Part shown: positions 1-10,504 of the stretch, piece after piece | Numbering within the stretch: the stretch's first letter is position 1 | Layout of the letters: the number at the start of each line of letters is the position of its first letter | NCBI GenBank assembly: GCA_014058105.1 | Contig: JACGCM010001166.1 | Location: forward strand, 2,046,001-2,110,000 | Direction: 5' to 3' | DNA from: Kingdonia uniflora | Lineage: Eukaryota; Streptophyta; Magnoliopsida; Ranunculales; Circaeasteraceae | Length of the DNA: 64,000 nucleotides | Translations under genes and position numbers: made by a program | The notes under the pieces: model-generated | Databases searched by the model: none | What the model was told of the DNA's origin: nothing | What the model saw: only the letters and a program-made list of their open reading frames with translations

Positions 1-1118
1 TGAGTCGAGGAAGCAGTAACTCAGATTGATAAACGTTAACCTAATTAAAATTAGGGTTTTTATTAACGCTAAAACACAAAACTAAACTTCAAATTGAACT
101 AAACAAAACTTCAAATTGAACTAAACAAAACTTAAACTGAAAACAAAACTTAATTCTCATCAAATCATCAACTAAATAGAATAAAAAACCTAGCCTCCCT
201 TTTATAGAACATAAGGGGGTGGAAACACTAATTATGAATATTCTAGAAACTGGAAAAAATACCATTTTTACCTTGTGTTGATTAATTAATTAAAAACTCC
301 CTAAAACCTACTAAGCATCTCTAGCAGAGAGACTTGAATCAAAATAACATTAATGTAAATAAACAATAGACGATAATAAATGACCATGCGAGAACGATTC
401 ACATCACTAGTACACTTTGAATAGGCGATGAGGATATTAACTCTTACTTTCAACTAAATCCAGATCAGTTGCGCCTAGGGATAAGGAAACATAATCTTTG
501 GTATATGCTACCGTTGTTTTCTAAGAAAGTATAAATAATCTATTAATTACAACTCAAAGGCAAAATGGAAAATAAAAATGTAAAGATCACACAACATTAC
601 GTCAAATCCGTTATGAAATAAATCCTTCGCATTACAAAAACTTCAAGCCTTACCCCCTCATAAATACAGAGGAACAACACACTCAAACCTCACCCCCTCA
701 TAAATACAAAGTAGGAACAATACAAAATTCTCAAACATATGTCAAACATGAACGCCTGCACGGTCTTTACCTTGCCTTCGAAATACCTATTTATCTTCTA
801 CTTTTAGAAGCCTATTTAATCGTATATATAACATCAAAGTACTTTTTTGATCTTTCTTCTCCGCAGTTGGCACCACCAGCTTTCAAAGATTTAATAAAGC
901 CCCGAAAAAATACCCTAGAAACGCCAAAAAGATTGAGAAATTGATCCGAAACCTCTACCAAAATGGGCAATGTAGAATTAAGTGTAATAGCCTCAATTGC
1001 GATATCACAGAGTAGACATAAAATGACCACATCCATTTCATTCGATCTTAATTCTTCTTTAATAGTTTTTTCTATACAAACCATCCCCAATAAAAGAAGG
1101 CTACTTTAGACATAATAA
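1..1118. other. Unassigned AT-rich stretch, possible LTR remnant on minus strand
   Basis: No gene could be supported here. On the minus strand a TATA-like element (TTCTATAAAAGGGAGG, about 190-206) is followed by text resembling the start of transcribed LTR regions elsewhere in the window, so the first 300 bases may be part of a minus-strand LTR. The one longer reading frame (812-1090, minus) has no motif I recognise, and nothing around it suggests a gene. Confidence 0.3.
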
Positions 1119-1506
1119 TAGGAAAGAAGAACACGGAAGTAAGAATTCAATTCCTATCAATTAAAAACTGCAAACAATCAATTGAACACTCTATTTTATT
1201 GAACCAAAAGGCTGAAAGGACCTAGGGTTTCAAGTTTTCCGCCGAACTCTACGTAACTCCTAGAGAAAATCATTTTCTCACCAAAACAACCTAAAGAACT
1301 CTAGATCTCCCTTCTACATAATATATAAAGAGATTCTTTTATTCCTTCCCTCAAATTAAGTAATAAGCAAGGTTTAGGGAAATCAAATATACTACTTCAC
1401 AAATAGAGAAATAGCTATATTTAAAACATAAAGAAACAACTGGAGAGATTGGGGCGATGCATAGAGGGTCAAACGATCATGTGGTAGACGGCCACACGAC
1501 CTATCA
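1119..1506 (-). repeat. 3' LTR of the minus-strand short LTR element
   Basis: It aligns with 7502-7886, including the blocks TTCAATTCCTATC and GTAGACG-CCACA. On the minus strand it begins TGATAGG. Its inner edge is preceded on the minus strand by a purine-rich tract. Confidence 0.65.
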
Positions 1507-2118
1507 ACTCCCCACTTCTTTAGAAAATTCGATAGGCACAAGAGGTGTGCATATTCTTTCAAATTTCGAATCTGAATCCTCCGACAGTACTTGCCATACC
1601 CATTGATTATGCCTGGAAATAGGGATACAATTGCGATGTCAATAACCCCATGCGTGACAATGTCCAGATTCTACAAAACTGAGTTATGCCCTTTAGGAAC
1701 GATCTTCAAACTCCACCCAAACCAATCAATAAACTCTTCAACAGTTACCTATTCTTGGCACTCGTCAAAGATCGGGGGTTTGTCCCAATCAACTAATGTA
1801 GGAATCTCACAATCTTGTGTAATGATATGATCCCCAAAAGCATCACATGGATTCTTGAACCTCACGTAAATAGTTGGTTTTAATAAACCGATGCTCGACC
1901 ATGTGTTGTTGGCGAGTCCTTCAAGGTAGGGTTGTTTAGTCTCTTTCGTGGCAGACTATCCACATTTTCTCGAACCCAGGGTGGTCCCAAATTTTTTATG
2001 GGCTTTGCAGGCAGTTTTTGGGTTGTTTGAGATAGCCTGCGGAGTTTGTTGGCAATGCAGGTCTGATCCATGGGTTTGATCCAAAGCAGTATCTGGATCT
2101 TCTAAGATCTGCCAGTTA
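1507..2118 (-). pseudogene. Degenerate polyprotein remnant next to the 3' LTR
   Basis: Minus-strand translation of about 1560-1840 gives an acidic stretch with a W-D-K-P-P-I-F-D-E motif. It is similar in layout to the N-W-G-L-P-L-I-Y-D-E-Y stretch just before the 3' LTR of the element at 7989-10487. I take it as the C-terminal end of a gag-like frame broken by stops. No catalytic motif is visible. Confidence 0.35.
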
Positions 2119-2370
2119 TAAAAGCATCTCCAACAGCATTTCCAACAGATTCAAATCCGGATAAATTGTGCAAAAGCTGAACCAAAAGAGGGCTCCATAT
2201 TCAGATTCGGAGCTGGAGCGAGGGTCAAACGCACCGAATATGGAGTCTCTGTGGTGTGCTCAAGATTAGTGCTAAGCACTGGTTGATTAAGCGCATCACT
2301 CAAAAACAACCTAAAGTCCTCATAAAGTGGTGGGCCCGTGGAAATAACTCACATAAAACCAACTAATGTC

Positions 2371-2378
2371 CTCATAAG
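2371..2378. repeat. hAT target-site duplication (left copy)
   Basis: CTCATAAG is identical to 6540-6547 and lies immediately outside the terminal inverted repeat. Confidence 0.92.
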
Positions 2379-2385
2379 CTATGCT

Positions 2386-2545
2386 GTCAGGGGCGCCGCC
2401 AGGGCGCTACGGGGCGGCGCCGAGGCGCCCAAATTTGAACCAACCGCTTCGCCGTAACATTTTAGCGCTCTAGGCGCTTCAGAGAACAAGGCGGCGCTGA
2501 GGCGGGGCGCCCATTTCAAGGCGCTAGGCTGGGCGCCTTATGATA
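2386..2545. repeat. GC-rich subterminal repeats of the hAT, left end
   Basis: Dense GGCGCC, GGCGC and AGGCGC motifs lie in both orientations just inside the inverted repeat. Subterminal motif clusters of this kind are the usual transposase-binding regions of hAT elements. The matching block at the right end is 6443-6530. The function is inferred from family knowledge. Confidence 0.6.
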
Positions 2546-2547
2546 TG

Positions 2548-2689
2548 GCGTTTTTTTTTTTGTTTTTTTTTTTTTTGAAAACTGCCAAATGATATGGCTT
2601 ATTTTGTTAAAAAAAAAAAAAAAAAAAAAACTCAAAACTGCCAAATGATTTGGCTCATTTATGTTTGTTTAAAACAAAAAAAAAAACCA
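2548..2689. repeat. Homopolymer tracts in the hAT 5' region
   Basis: A T run broken by single G (about 2550-2576), a long A run (about 2610-2630) and a shorter A run (about 2675-2687) lie upstream of the transposase, with GCCAAATGAT repeated on either side. Short reading frames across them are not credible genes. Confidence 0.6.
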
Positions 2690-3383
2690 AAATCAATTAC
2701 CTTTCTTCTCTCCTGCGTCTCTCCTCTCTCACTCTGCTGCACCTGCGTCTCTCCTCTCTCTCTCTCCACCTGCTCTCTCCAAAGTCCAAATCATTTACAT
2801 TAATCACTGCCGACGGCCGACGGGAACTCTGCCGATTTGGAATTACTCTCTCTCTCTCTCGGGCCTCGGCGTTCTTCAAGCTAACGACGGCCGACGGGAA
2901 CTGCTTCTCGTGAACAGAGTCAATCAAGGTCTGTTCTACTTCTAGTGACCTTTAATTCACACTTTTGTTAGCCTCAACACTTGTTCTTCCTTTGCGTCAG
3001 TAAAACTGCAAATGCCAGGAGGACATTGTTAGCCTCAAAATAAATTTGAAGAAGATACATATATGTTTAATACTGTGTTTCTTCCTTTGTTTAATACTAT
3101 GATTTCTGAAAACAATTTCTTACTTCTTGACATCAGTTTTTCTTCTTTTCATTTATACCTCAGACTTATATGCTTTTGATGATATAATTTGGATGATATA
3201 ATTTGGATGCGTATAATTTGGATTTTGGATGATATAATTTGGATGATATATGTTATTAAGAGTACCCTATATTGTTAAGACTTCAGAGTACCCTATACTG
3301 GTTGCTGCGTCTCTCTCTCTCGGCGTTCTTGTTGGTTGCTGCGTCTCTCTTTCTTGCGATATTGCGATCTCTTGGGGTTTGTA

Positions 3384-6101
3384 ATGTCGGTGGAAGGTTC
3401 CCAGGGAAGTACTGGTCGGTATAGACTGACTAATTCGAATGATCCGGGGTGGGACTATGGTCAACCGGTAGATGGAAATAGAGATCATGTTAAGTGCGAC
3501 TTTTGTGGTCATGTGTCGAAAGGGGGGATTAAGAGGTTAAAACAACATCTTGTGAAAGCTTCGTACAAAGGGACTATGTACAAAGACGTTAGGAAATGTG
3601 ATAAAGTTCCACAAGATGTTGTTGATATACTTAGAAGCTTTATGGAAGGAAAACAAAAAATAACCGAAGAGAAACAAAGTAAGAAAGACGAGATGATTAA
3701 AAACGTCAATGTGTATGGAAATGATGATGACGAGGTTGAAGAAGTTATGATTCAAATTCCTAAGAAGAGGAAAGGGCCTATGGATGCTTTTGTAGCCCCT
3801 ATTGATGTGGATTTCCGCCCTAGAGCTCCTAATTCAAACGAAAACAAAAAAGCTTTAGAGAACATCCATGGTTACATTGCCGACTTCTTTTATGAAAATA
3901 GCATATCATTTAATTGTGCAAGATCAGATAGTTATTCCAAGATGATGCAAGCAATTGTCCAATACAATGATCCATCGAGTAAGTCTTTTATCTTACAAAT
4001 TATTTTTTGCAATACAAGTTAAAAGAAAATTGTCAAATACACTCTTAATCTTTTTAGTTTTAAATTTAATTTGTAGCTTTCAAGCCACCCTCATACAATG
4101 ACTTGAGAGTCAAGATCTTGAAGAAGAAGAAGGAAGAGACCTCAAATTGGGTAGATAATTTTAAAGTTCATTGGGAAACTTATGGAGTAACCATCATGAC
4201 CGATTGGTGGACCGATGGCAAGGGTAGGACACTTATTAACTTTCTTGTGAATTGTCCGAAAGGAACGGTCTTCCTGAAGTCTATTGATGGATCCGCACAT
4301 ATTCATGATGCGGAACTCATTTATAAAATGTTGAAAGATGTGATTGAAGAGGTTGGAGAGAAGAATGTTATTCAAGTAAGTCTTGAGTATTTATGTTTTT
4401 TCCTATCTTTGTTGTTTTGCTTAGACTTTATACATATTTGAATTTTTGTATACTTTTTCACTAGATATGCACGGATAATGCAAGTAATTATGTACTAGCG
4501 GGTGAATGGATTATGGCGGAATCAAAGATTTATTGGATGCCATGTGCGGCACATTGTATAAATTTAATGCTTGGAGATGTGAGCAAGATGCATTTGGTGG
4601 ATGAAACGGTTAAAGATGCGAAAAAGATTTCCCTTTTCATCTACAATCACAAACATGTGCTCCATTTGATGAGGAAGCAAACAAAGGGTAGAGAAATTGT
4701 AAGGCCGGCGGTGACTCGACTTGCTACCACTTTTCTATGTTTGCATAGTATGTATGAAAAGAGACAAGAACTAAGAGACATGTTTCATACTGTTGAGTGG
4801 AGAAATAGCAAGTGGCCAAAGCACCCTATTGGAAAAGAATTGTAAAAAAAGTTAAGAGTAATACATTTTGGAACAATATGCATACTTGCCTAAAAATTAT
4901 GGCTCCTTTGGTGGATGTGATTCGAATGGTGGATACCGAGGAGAAACCTTCTATGGCTTATATTTATTCGGCGATTGAGGATTGCAAGCTTAAGGTAAAA
5001 ACTAATTTGGGAGACCAAAACGATGATGACCGCGAGTTATGGAAAAAGATGGAAAGAATTCTTGATCGTAGGTGGTCTGGTATGCTTCAAAAGCCTTTGC
5101 ACGCGGCGGCTCATTATCTTAACCCTCAGTATTATTATGCAACTCTTACAAGCTCAGATGAGATGGAATCAAATACTAAACTTAAAGAGGGTTTGTTAGA
5201 TTGCATAGCAAAACTTGCTTTGGATGAGGAAGATGAAAGCCAAATCTTGCGAGATCTGATTGCATATCGTACCAAGGCTGGGAGGTTGGGAAAGAGGGGT
5301 GCTCAAGCTTGTGTAAAAACAATTGCTCCGGGTTAGTAACTTAGTATTGCTTTTAAGTTACTTATTTTTAGTGTTTAGTAATTTTAAGGTTTTTTTGTTT
5401 TTATTCTTTTGATTTCTAAATTTTATGATTTTTAATATAGTGGAGTGGTGGATCACTTTTGGAAGTGAAGTTCCCGCCTTGCAAAGATTTGCTAAAAGAG
5501 TTCTTGGGCTTACTAGTGCGGCTTCTCCTTGTGAAAGGATTTGGAGTACCTTTGACAATGTAAGTTGCTTTTAGTATTTGTAACAAAATACATTATCAAT
5601 TTATCTTATAGGTTAAAGTTTATTTCTCTAAGTTTTTATTTATTTATTTTACTATTGTAGATCCATACTAAAAAGAGGAATTGTTTGGAGCATGATCGGA
5701 TGAGGGATCTTGCATATATTCAATACAATAGGAGGCTTAAAAAGCGTTATGAAGAACGCATTTCTGGAAAAGAGATAGACCCAATTGTGTTGAAGTCCTT
5801 CGATGAATGTGCGGAGTGGTTAGTTCCCGACGATGCGAGAGACGACATTGTGTTAGGGACGGACATGACTTATGGTGTGCTTGAGGACGCCGAAGATGGA
5901 TTTGATGACCCCCCGTTGACTCGTACTTCTCGCACGAACACCGCTTCACATTGTTCACAAGAAGTGGCATCAAGCTCACGATCGACAACGCGTCATCTTC
6001 AAGACTCTTCCGACGATGATGATTACGATGTTGATGCGAACTACGATATGGGTGATGGAGATGATGATGGCATTGACTCGGGATCCGATGAGGACATTTG
6101 A
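3384..6101 (+). CDS. hAT transposase (BED finger, DUF659, hAT dimerisation), five exons, one frameshift
   Basis: This is the transposase of the surrounding element; it binds the element ends and catalyses cut-and-paste transposition in the nucleus. Exons from splice signals: 3384-3978, 4077-4375, 4465-5331, 5441-5559, 5661-6101, all GT/AG, giving about 773 residues, normal for the family. The N-terminus has a BED finger (C-x2-C at CDFCGH, then H-L). Exon 2 has the DUF659 core with D-W-W-T-D-G. Exon 3 starts C-T-D-N-A and has C-A-A-H-C-I-N-L. Exon 4 has the dimerisation block (P-C-E-R-I-W-S). The tail is acidic and serine-rich. The start at 3384 is chosen because the BED domain follows directly; an upstream ATG at 3336 adds only 16 unmatched residues. 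Exon 3 is one base short near 4842, putting a TAA in frame. Otherwise the gene is open, so inactivation is recent or a sequencing error. Confidence 0.88.
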
Positions 6102-6442
6102 TTTCATTATTCTAGCTAGATGCCTTTATTTTGGTTTTTTGGTTTTGCACATTTTGGATGATGGGATTGAATTTTATTTTGGATATGCTAAAATTTTATT
6201 TTATGTTGAATTGATCTTCTATTAATTTATTTTAATGTTTGCTTCATTGTTTGCAATTTGGGATTTATCTTTTATGTTATTGACATATTACAATAATATA
6301 TAACAAAAAATAATAATAATACATTGAGTCATTGCAATATATATATATAATACATTATGGGAAAAAAAATTCATTGAGTCATGTTTGATACTTTAAATTA
6401 AATAATTATACAAATTTACAAATTTATACATATTACACACAT

Positions 6443-6530
6443 TTTCCCGCCTAGCGCTCCGCCTCGCCTAGCGCCCCGCACCGCCCTGCCAGTGACCATG
6501 CCCACCGCCTTGCGCCCCGCCCCGCCCCTG
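6443..6530. repeat. GC-rich subterminal repeats of the hAT, right end
   Basis: GCGCCCCGC and CGCCT motifs mirror the left-end block in inverted orientation. The contrast with the AT-rich flanks is sharp. Confidence 0.6.
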
Positions 6531-6539
6531 ACAGCATAG

Positions 6540-6547
6540 CTCATAAG
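6540..6547. repeat. hAT target-site duplication (right copy)
   Basis: CTCATAAG is identical to 2371-2378. The perfect match argues for a fairly recent insertion. Confidence 0.92.
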
Positions 6548-6725
6548 TGGTGGGGCCGTGGTAATAAAGAAAGGAAATAAAACTTATTCTCTCCCACACG
6601 TTACTCCTATTTTCAAATCTACCTTGAAATCACCTCATATTTCACTTGTTGGAGGAAGCACCCTACTCCAAATTTGGATTTGGATTATTTACCCTGATTC
6701 AGAGCGAGATTTGTTGGAGATGTTT

Positions 6726-7501
6726 TAAGGATTTGGGTCAACTAGATTATTTGCCTTCATCTCTTCTCCATCTCCTCCATTGTTAATCTCCTAGACTTCA
6801 TCAATTCTCAGCAACTCCGTAGCGATCCTTCTTCTCTCAGTACAGTTTTTCAAACTTTAGAACGTCTCTCCCAATTGCGGTGATAATCTTGATACCCTCC
6901 TTGATCTTCAACTCCTCTCTCTTATTCATCATGATTTTCATGGTCGTAACCTCCTTCGCGATTTCTCTTCCCAGTCCCCATCTTCTACAATCTCTCTCTC
7001 TTTCTCTACATCCCTTTTTTCCATCATAAATTTTGTGATTAAGATTGTGATTTTCAATCTCAGCTTCAACAATTTCTATCCCGGGAAAACCCTTGATTTC
7101 ATGATTCGGGGCAGTTTCTTCTTCTACTTCCGGCTCATCGAACTTCCGATCTCCTACATCGGTACCCGCAAAATCTGTAAACATCATCTCATCATATACC
7201 TTTTCCTTTTCTTCATCTTCACCTTGTCGATAAATGGCCAAGATTGCAAGCCAAACGTTGTCTCTTTCATCTTTTTTTTCTTCTGCATTGGGTGGAGCAA
7301 ATTTAACCCAATACTTTTTCCTCCATGCTCAACAACATCGAAAAACTAGTACCCATCGAAATCCTCGTAACTAGTAGGTGCTTTCATTGAAACCCAAGGT
7401 AAGAGGGAAACTCATGATTTAAAACGAATTTTTAGTGTGTCATCTTCGTGACAAAAAACAAATTATCCCGAAAATGAACCTTACTCTAGGTACCAATTTA
7501 A
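6726..7501 (-). other. Internal region of the short LTR element, low coding potential
   Basis: It lies between the Tourist end and the 5' LTR. It has a 134-codon minus-strand frame (6837-7241) rich in Glu, Lys and Arg, with no recognisable domain. It follows the primer binding site, so it may be a gag-like remnant, but nothing in its sequence proves it. No other feature was seen. Confidence 0.3.
7474..7491 (-). other. Primer binding site, initiator-Met-tRNA type
   Basis: The minus strand reads TTGGTACCTAGAGTAAGG just inside the 5' LTR. It resembles the common plant motif TGGTATCAGAGC, with small changes. Confidence 0.5.
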
Positions 7502-7886
7502 TGAGAAAAAAGATAGCGGAATCGAAAATTCAATTCCTATCGAATAAAAATAACTAACAATCAATTAAACATTCTCTATTTTATTGAATCAAAAGGTCGA
7601 AAGGACCAAGGTTTTAAGTTTTTCCCCAAACTCCACATAACTCCAAGGTAAAAGCCTTCCCTAACCAAAACAATCCATCAAAAAAAAACCTAGATCATTA
7701 TTCTACATAAATAGAAGATTTCTTTATTTCTTCCTTTAAATCAAGATAATTAGTAGGACTTGGGAAAAGCTAATAGATTATTTAATAAATAGGGAAATAT
7801 ATATATTAAAACATAAACAAACTACTGAAGAGAGTGAGGCGGTGCAGGTCAAATGACCATGTAGTAGACGACCACATGATGAAATC
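7502..7886 (-). repeat. 5' LTR of the minus-strand short LTR element
   Basis: This is the partner of 1119-1506. Its internal edge is followed (minus strand) by a tRNA-Met-like primer binding site at about 7474-7491. Its outer edge (about 7877-7886) is mutated relative to the other copy. Confidence 0.6.
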
Positions 7887-7988
7887 TTCTTCCACACCAA
7901 AATTTTAGGAAGTCCGCAATTTTATAGTCTACAACCTCTTAAGCTCCTGGCTTCAACCGGGCTTCTGTAAATTGATATGCAGGAATTA

Positions 7989-8338
7989 TGATAGAACACA
8001 TGGGAGTGGTTCGTGGTCGTTCGACCTATTCCAAAGAGTCGCTTTCTCCAGTTATTAGTTTAGGCTTTGTTTTGTTGTAGTTGTTATTTTTGAAAATTTT
8101 AAATATATTAGGATTCCTAAGATTGGGTAAAATATTTGATTTGGATAAATATTAGGAAGAGAGATTTAAACCCTTTGTCTATAAAAGAGATGGTTGGCTA
8201 AGGTTTAGATGGTGGTGTTTTTTTAGAGAAAGAAAGTAAGATGTTAAATTAGGGTTTTAATTCAATAAAAGAGAGCGAGTTAATTTGTTTGATTCGATTC
8301 GTATGAGTGTTTAAGCTTCCACTAATTAGTTTACATCA
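7989..8338 (+). repeat. 5' LTR
   Basis: 350 bp, TG...CA. It matches 10144-10487 along its whole length. It has a TATA-like CTATAAAAG at about 8190 for the LTR promoter. Confidence 0.85.
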
Positions 8339-8340
8339 AT

Positions 8341-8362
8341 TTGGTATCATGGTATCATGAGC
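8341..8362 (+). other. Primer binding site (tRNA-iMet type), with small internal duplication
   Basis: TTGGTATCATGGTATCATGAGC starts two bases after the 5' LTR. The TGGTATCA stem of the usual motif is present twice in tandem. Confidence 0.65.
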
Positions 8363-8399
8363 CTCGTAATTTCCACTGAATTTTTTTTCTCACGCTTTT

Positions 8400-9627
8400 C
8401 TTTTTTTTGCTCAATAAGAAAATTTTATAAGGCAAAGTCAAACAAAGTGTTACAAAGGGGTGGGTGAATGCAATCAAAACCCACACTCCCACATTAACAA
8501 AATCAGAATTACTCGCACATGGGAACCACTATCTTATGTAAATATTGGGGCTTCCCAACATTTGATTCCATTGTACCTTCAGGTAGCATAGTGCCTCTTT
8601 TTGCAAGTTTGTCAGAGTTAAAATTTGCTTCCCTCCATGTTCTAGTAATTCGGATTTTAGTCATCTTTTTCTTTGCTTCCTTCCATACATTTTCAAGAGT
8701 CCAAGGGATCATGTCATTACAAAGTGCAGTGACCGCCGCTAACGAGTCTGATTCCAACCATGCAATTTCCCATCCATTAGAGGCAGCAGTAGCCAACCCC
8801 TGAACCAAAGCAACACATTCTGCCATGTAACTTGTCACAGTACCAAGCCCAATAGTCGTTGCCCTGAGTACAACCCCACGGCTGTTTCTGATAATAAAGC
8901 CAGCTCCTCCCTTACCTGAGTTTCCTTTGGATGCCCCATCCGTGTTAATCTTTACCTCACCCTTCTCAGGTAGAACCCAAAAGCAAGATCTAATAATCAT
9001 ATTCTTTCTAGGATGGCAAGGAACTCTGAGACAATGGATAATGCTCAAGTCATCCTGCTTATTTTCCATAACAGCCTTAGACTAGACATAAATGCAGTTT
9101 CTTGAATTTGAGACAGCCATTTAGTTTTTTCTTTTTCAATCTGCATAGTTACCTGATGATGTAGACAATCATTCCTTGCTTGCCAAATAAGATTTGAGCC
9201 TCCCCAGATAGCCCCTAGCCAAAGATCCTTCAAGTATGGACTCAACTTATCAGCTGCCTTTAGAACACTGTGGAGATTCCATTCTGTAATCTGGATTTTA
9301 AAGAGCTGAGAAATCCAACTCCAAAGTTTCTTGGTAGAGTTACATTCCCAGAGGAGATGATTTGTAGAGTCTTCAGCATCCTTGCACAAAACACACATAG
9401 GCACAACAAAAATGCTCTTCTTCTAATAGTATCATCCGTAGGCAAGCAGTCATGTAAAAGCCTCCATCCCCACATGCTCAATCTTGGATGAATAGCATTT
9501 CGGTATAAGTATTTACTCCACCAACAAACCTTCCCTTTGTTCCTTATCTCTTGGAGAGCACTTTTAACTGAGAATTTGCCTTGTATGTCTGGTTTCCAAA
9601 TTTTCTTATCAGGTTTGCCACAGCCAT
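8400..9627 (-). pseudogene. LINE (plant L1) 3' fragment: zf-RVT and RNase H
   Basis: This is the minus-strand 3' end of a plant non-LTR element inserted in the LTR element. The frame at 8509-9069 is a type-I RNase H: I-N-T-D-G-A-S-K-G-N, an A-E-C, E-S-D-S and a C-terminal N-S-D-K-L-A are its D-E-D-D residues in order. Upstream (about 9045-9500) lies the zf-RVT domain with C-x2-C (C-V-L-C), H-L-L-W-E-C and a frameshift between the two frames. The T-rich start near 8400 is the element's 3' end. The endonuclease and most of the RT are missing, so it is a 5'-truncated copy that cannot move. Confidence 0.85.
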
Positions 9628-10110
9628 CGTGATGGGGAATAAAGTCGCCAAGAAACCAACCATGAGTGATAGATTGTGTTCGTTGGAAGAAAAGGTGGAT
9701 ACTTCCAATGTTCGCATGATGGTGACTGCGATCGTACCAAGTTTGATGGTGATAAAGAAATTGATTATGTTAATTGGGGTTTACCGCTTATTTACGATGA
9801 ATATCCAAAATTAAAAGTATATGAAGTAAGAGAAAAGAAGATTTGCGACGGAGATCGTAATCTCCTCCAAAAGTCACCCTTGAGCCAGGCTAGATCTGCC
9901 CAGAATCTTCTCCAGCAGTCAGCCTTGAGCCAGGACAGATCTGCCCAGAACCAGCTCCAGCAGTCAGACTTGAGCCAGGCTAGATCTGCCAGAACCAGCT
10001 CCAGCAGTCAGCCTTTGAGCCAGGCTATATCTGCCCAGAACCAGCTCCAGCAGTCAACTTTGAGCCAGGCCAGATCTGCCAAGATACGGTATGAAGTGCA
10101 TTCTTAAAAA
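9628..10110 (+). pseudogene. gag-like remnant with 45-bp tandem repeats
   Basis: After the LINE insertion the element's own frame resumes. About 9631-9710 encodes a start resembling a retroelement gag N-terminus (M-G-N-K-V-A-K-K, then S-L-E-E-K-V). One frameshift later, 9676-10107 gives N-W-G-L-P-L-I-Y-D-E-Y, then five repeats rich in Gln and Ser, ending at 10107 just before the polypurine tract. No zinc knuckle or protease is visible, so it is an internally deleted gag. Confidence 0.6.
9870..10082 (+). repeat. 45-bp coding tandem repeat, five copies
   Basis: The block TTGAGCCAGGC recurs at about 9880, 9925, 9970, 10015 and 10060. Each unit encodes about 15 residues of the type L-S-Q-A-R-S-A-Q-N-Q-L-Q-Q-S. 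Copy 3-4 is one or two bases out of register, which changes the encoded residues locally. Confidence 0.85.
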
Positions 10111-10126
10111 TTTAGAACGAATTTTT

Positions 10127-10143
10127 TCTTGGAGGGGGAGAGT
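10127..10143 (+). other. Polypurine tract before the 3' LTR
   Basis: TTGGAGGGGGAGAGT directly precedes the TG of the 3' LTR, as expected for plus-strand priming. Confidence 0.65.
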
Positions 10144-10487
10144 TGATAGAACACGTGGGCGTGCCCCGTGATCGTGGACCTATTCCGAAGACTCAATAAG
10201 TTTAAGTTTTGTTTGTTTTATTGTAGTTGTTATTTTAGAGAATTCTAAACATATCAGGATTCCTAAGATTGGGCAGAATATTTGATTTGGAGAAATATTA
10301 GGAAGAGAGATTGTAAAGCCTTTCTCTATATAAGAGAAACGGTTGGCTAAGGTTTAAGTGGTGGTGTTTTTTGAGAGAAAGAAAGTAAGATATTAAATTA
10401 GGGTTTTAATTCAAGAAAAGAGAGTGGGTTAATTTGTTTGATTCGATTTGTATGAGTGTTTAAGTTTCCGCTAATTAGTTTATATCA
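10144..10487 (+). repeat. 3' LTR
   Basis: 344 bp, begins TGATAGAACACGTGGG and ends TATATCA. TATA-like CTATATAAGAG at about 10338. It matches the 5' LTR with scattered substitutions and small indels. Confidence 0.85.
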
Positions 10488-10504
10488 TATTAATACTAAC
10501 TATA

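Larger units (their letters stand above)
2379..6539 (+). mobile_element. hAT transposon, complete ends, 8-bp target duplication
   Basis: The terminal inverted repeat CTATGCTGTCAGGGGC at 2379 is matched exactly by its reverse complement ending at 6539. The 8-bp duplication CTCATAAG flanks it at 2371-2378 and 6540-6547, which is diagnostic for hAT. Both ends carry unusually GC-rich, CpG-rich subterminal blocks (2386-2545 and 6443-6530) rich in GGCGC and GCGCC motifs, in an otherwise AT-rich region. The interior encodes one five-exon transposase. The element is 4161 bp, a normal size for an autonomous plant hAT. Confidence 0.93.
2122..6725. mobile_element. Tourist/PIF-Harbinger-like MITE split by a hAT insertion
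   Basis: The left end reads AAGCATCTCCAACA and the right end, reverse complemented, reads AAACATCTCCAACA: the CATCTCCAAC inverted repeat common in plant Tourist-type MITEs. A TAA duplication is present at 2119-2121 and 6726-6728. Only about 440 bp (2122-2378 and 6548-6725) belong to the MITE; the rest is the nested hAT plus its target copy. No coding capacity. Confidence 0.6.
1119..7886 (-). mobile_element. Short LTR retrotransposon (minus strand) interrupted by Tourist and hAT insertions
   Basis: Two direct repeats of about 385 bp (1119-1506 and 7502-7886) diverge but align along their length. On the minus strand the better-preserved LTR starts TGATAGG, as do two other LTRs in this window. 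The minus-strand sequence inside the right LTR carries TTGGTACCTAGAGTAAGG (about 7474-7491), a recognisable initiator-Met-type primer binding site, so the right LTR is the 5' one. A G-rich tract (AAGTGGGGAGT, minus) precedes the left LTR and is the likely polypurine tract. Without the nested 4.6 kb insertion the internal region is only about 1.4 kb and encodes no recognisable pol, so this is a non-autonomous element. No target duplication was found. Confidence 0.65.
7989..10487 (+). mobile_element. Non-autonomous LTR retrotransposon with nested antisense LINE
   Basis: The LTRs are 7989-8338 and 10144-10487. Both start TGATAGAACAC and end in CA. A Met-tRNA-type primer binding site follows the left LTR and a G-rich polypurine tract (GGAGGGGGAGAGT) precedes the right one. 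Flanking pentamers AATTA and TATTA differ by one base and are the likely target duplication. The internal region is about 1.8 kb, of which about 1.2 kb is a later LINE insertion on the opposite strand, leaving only a gag-like remnant and no pol. This is a TRIM/TR-GAG-like non-autonomous element of the same LTR family as 1119-7886 and 13248-13584. Confidence 0.85.

Noticed and set aside
812..1090. 92-codon minus-strand reading frame
   Set aside because: No domain, no neighbours that make sense, and it lies in AT-rich TE flank; most likely chance.
2594..2927. Overlapping reading frames around poly-A and CT-rich tracts
   Set aside because: They are translations of homopolymers and low-complexity leader sequence of the hAT.
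6016..6225. Plus-strand frame overlapping the hAT transposase end
   Set aside because: Out-of-frame shadow of the acidic GAT-rich tail.
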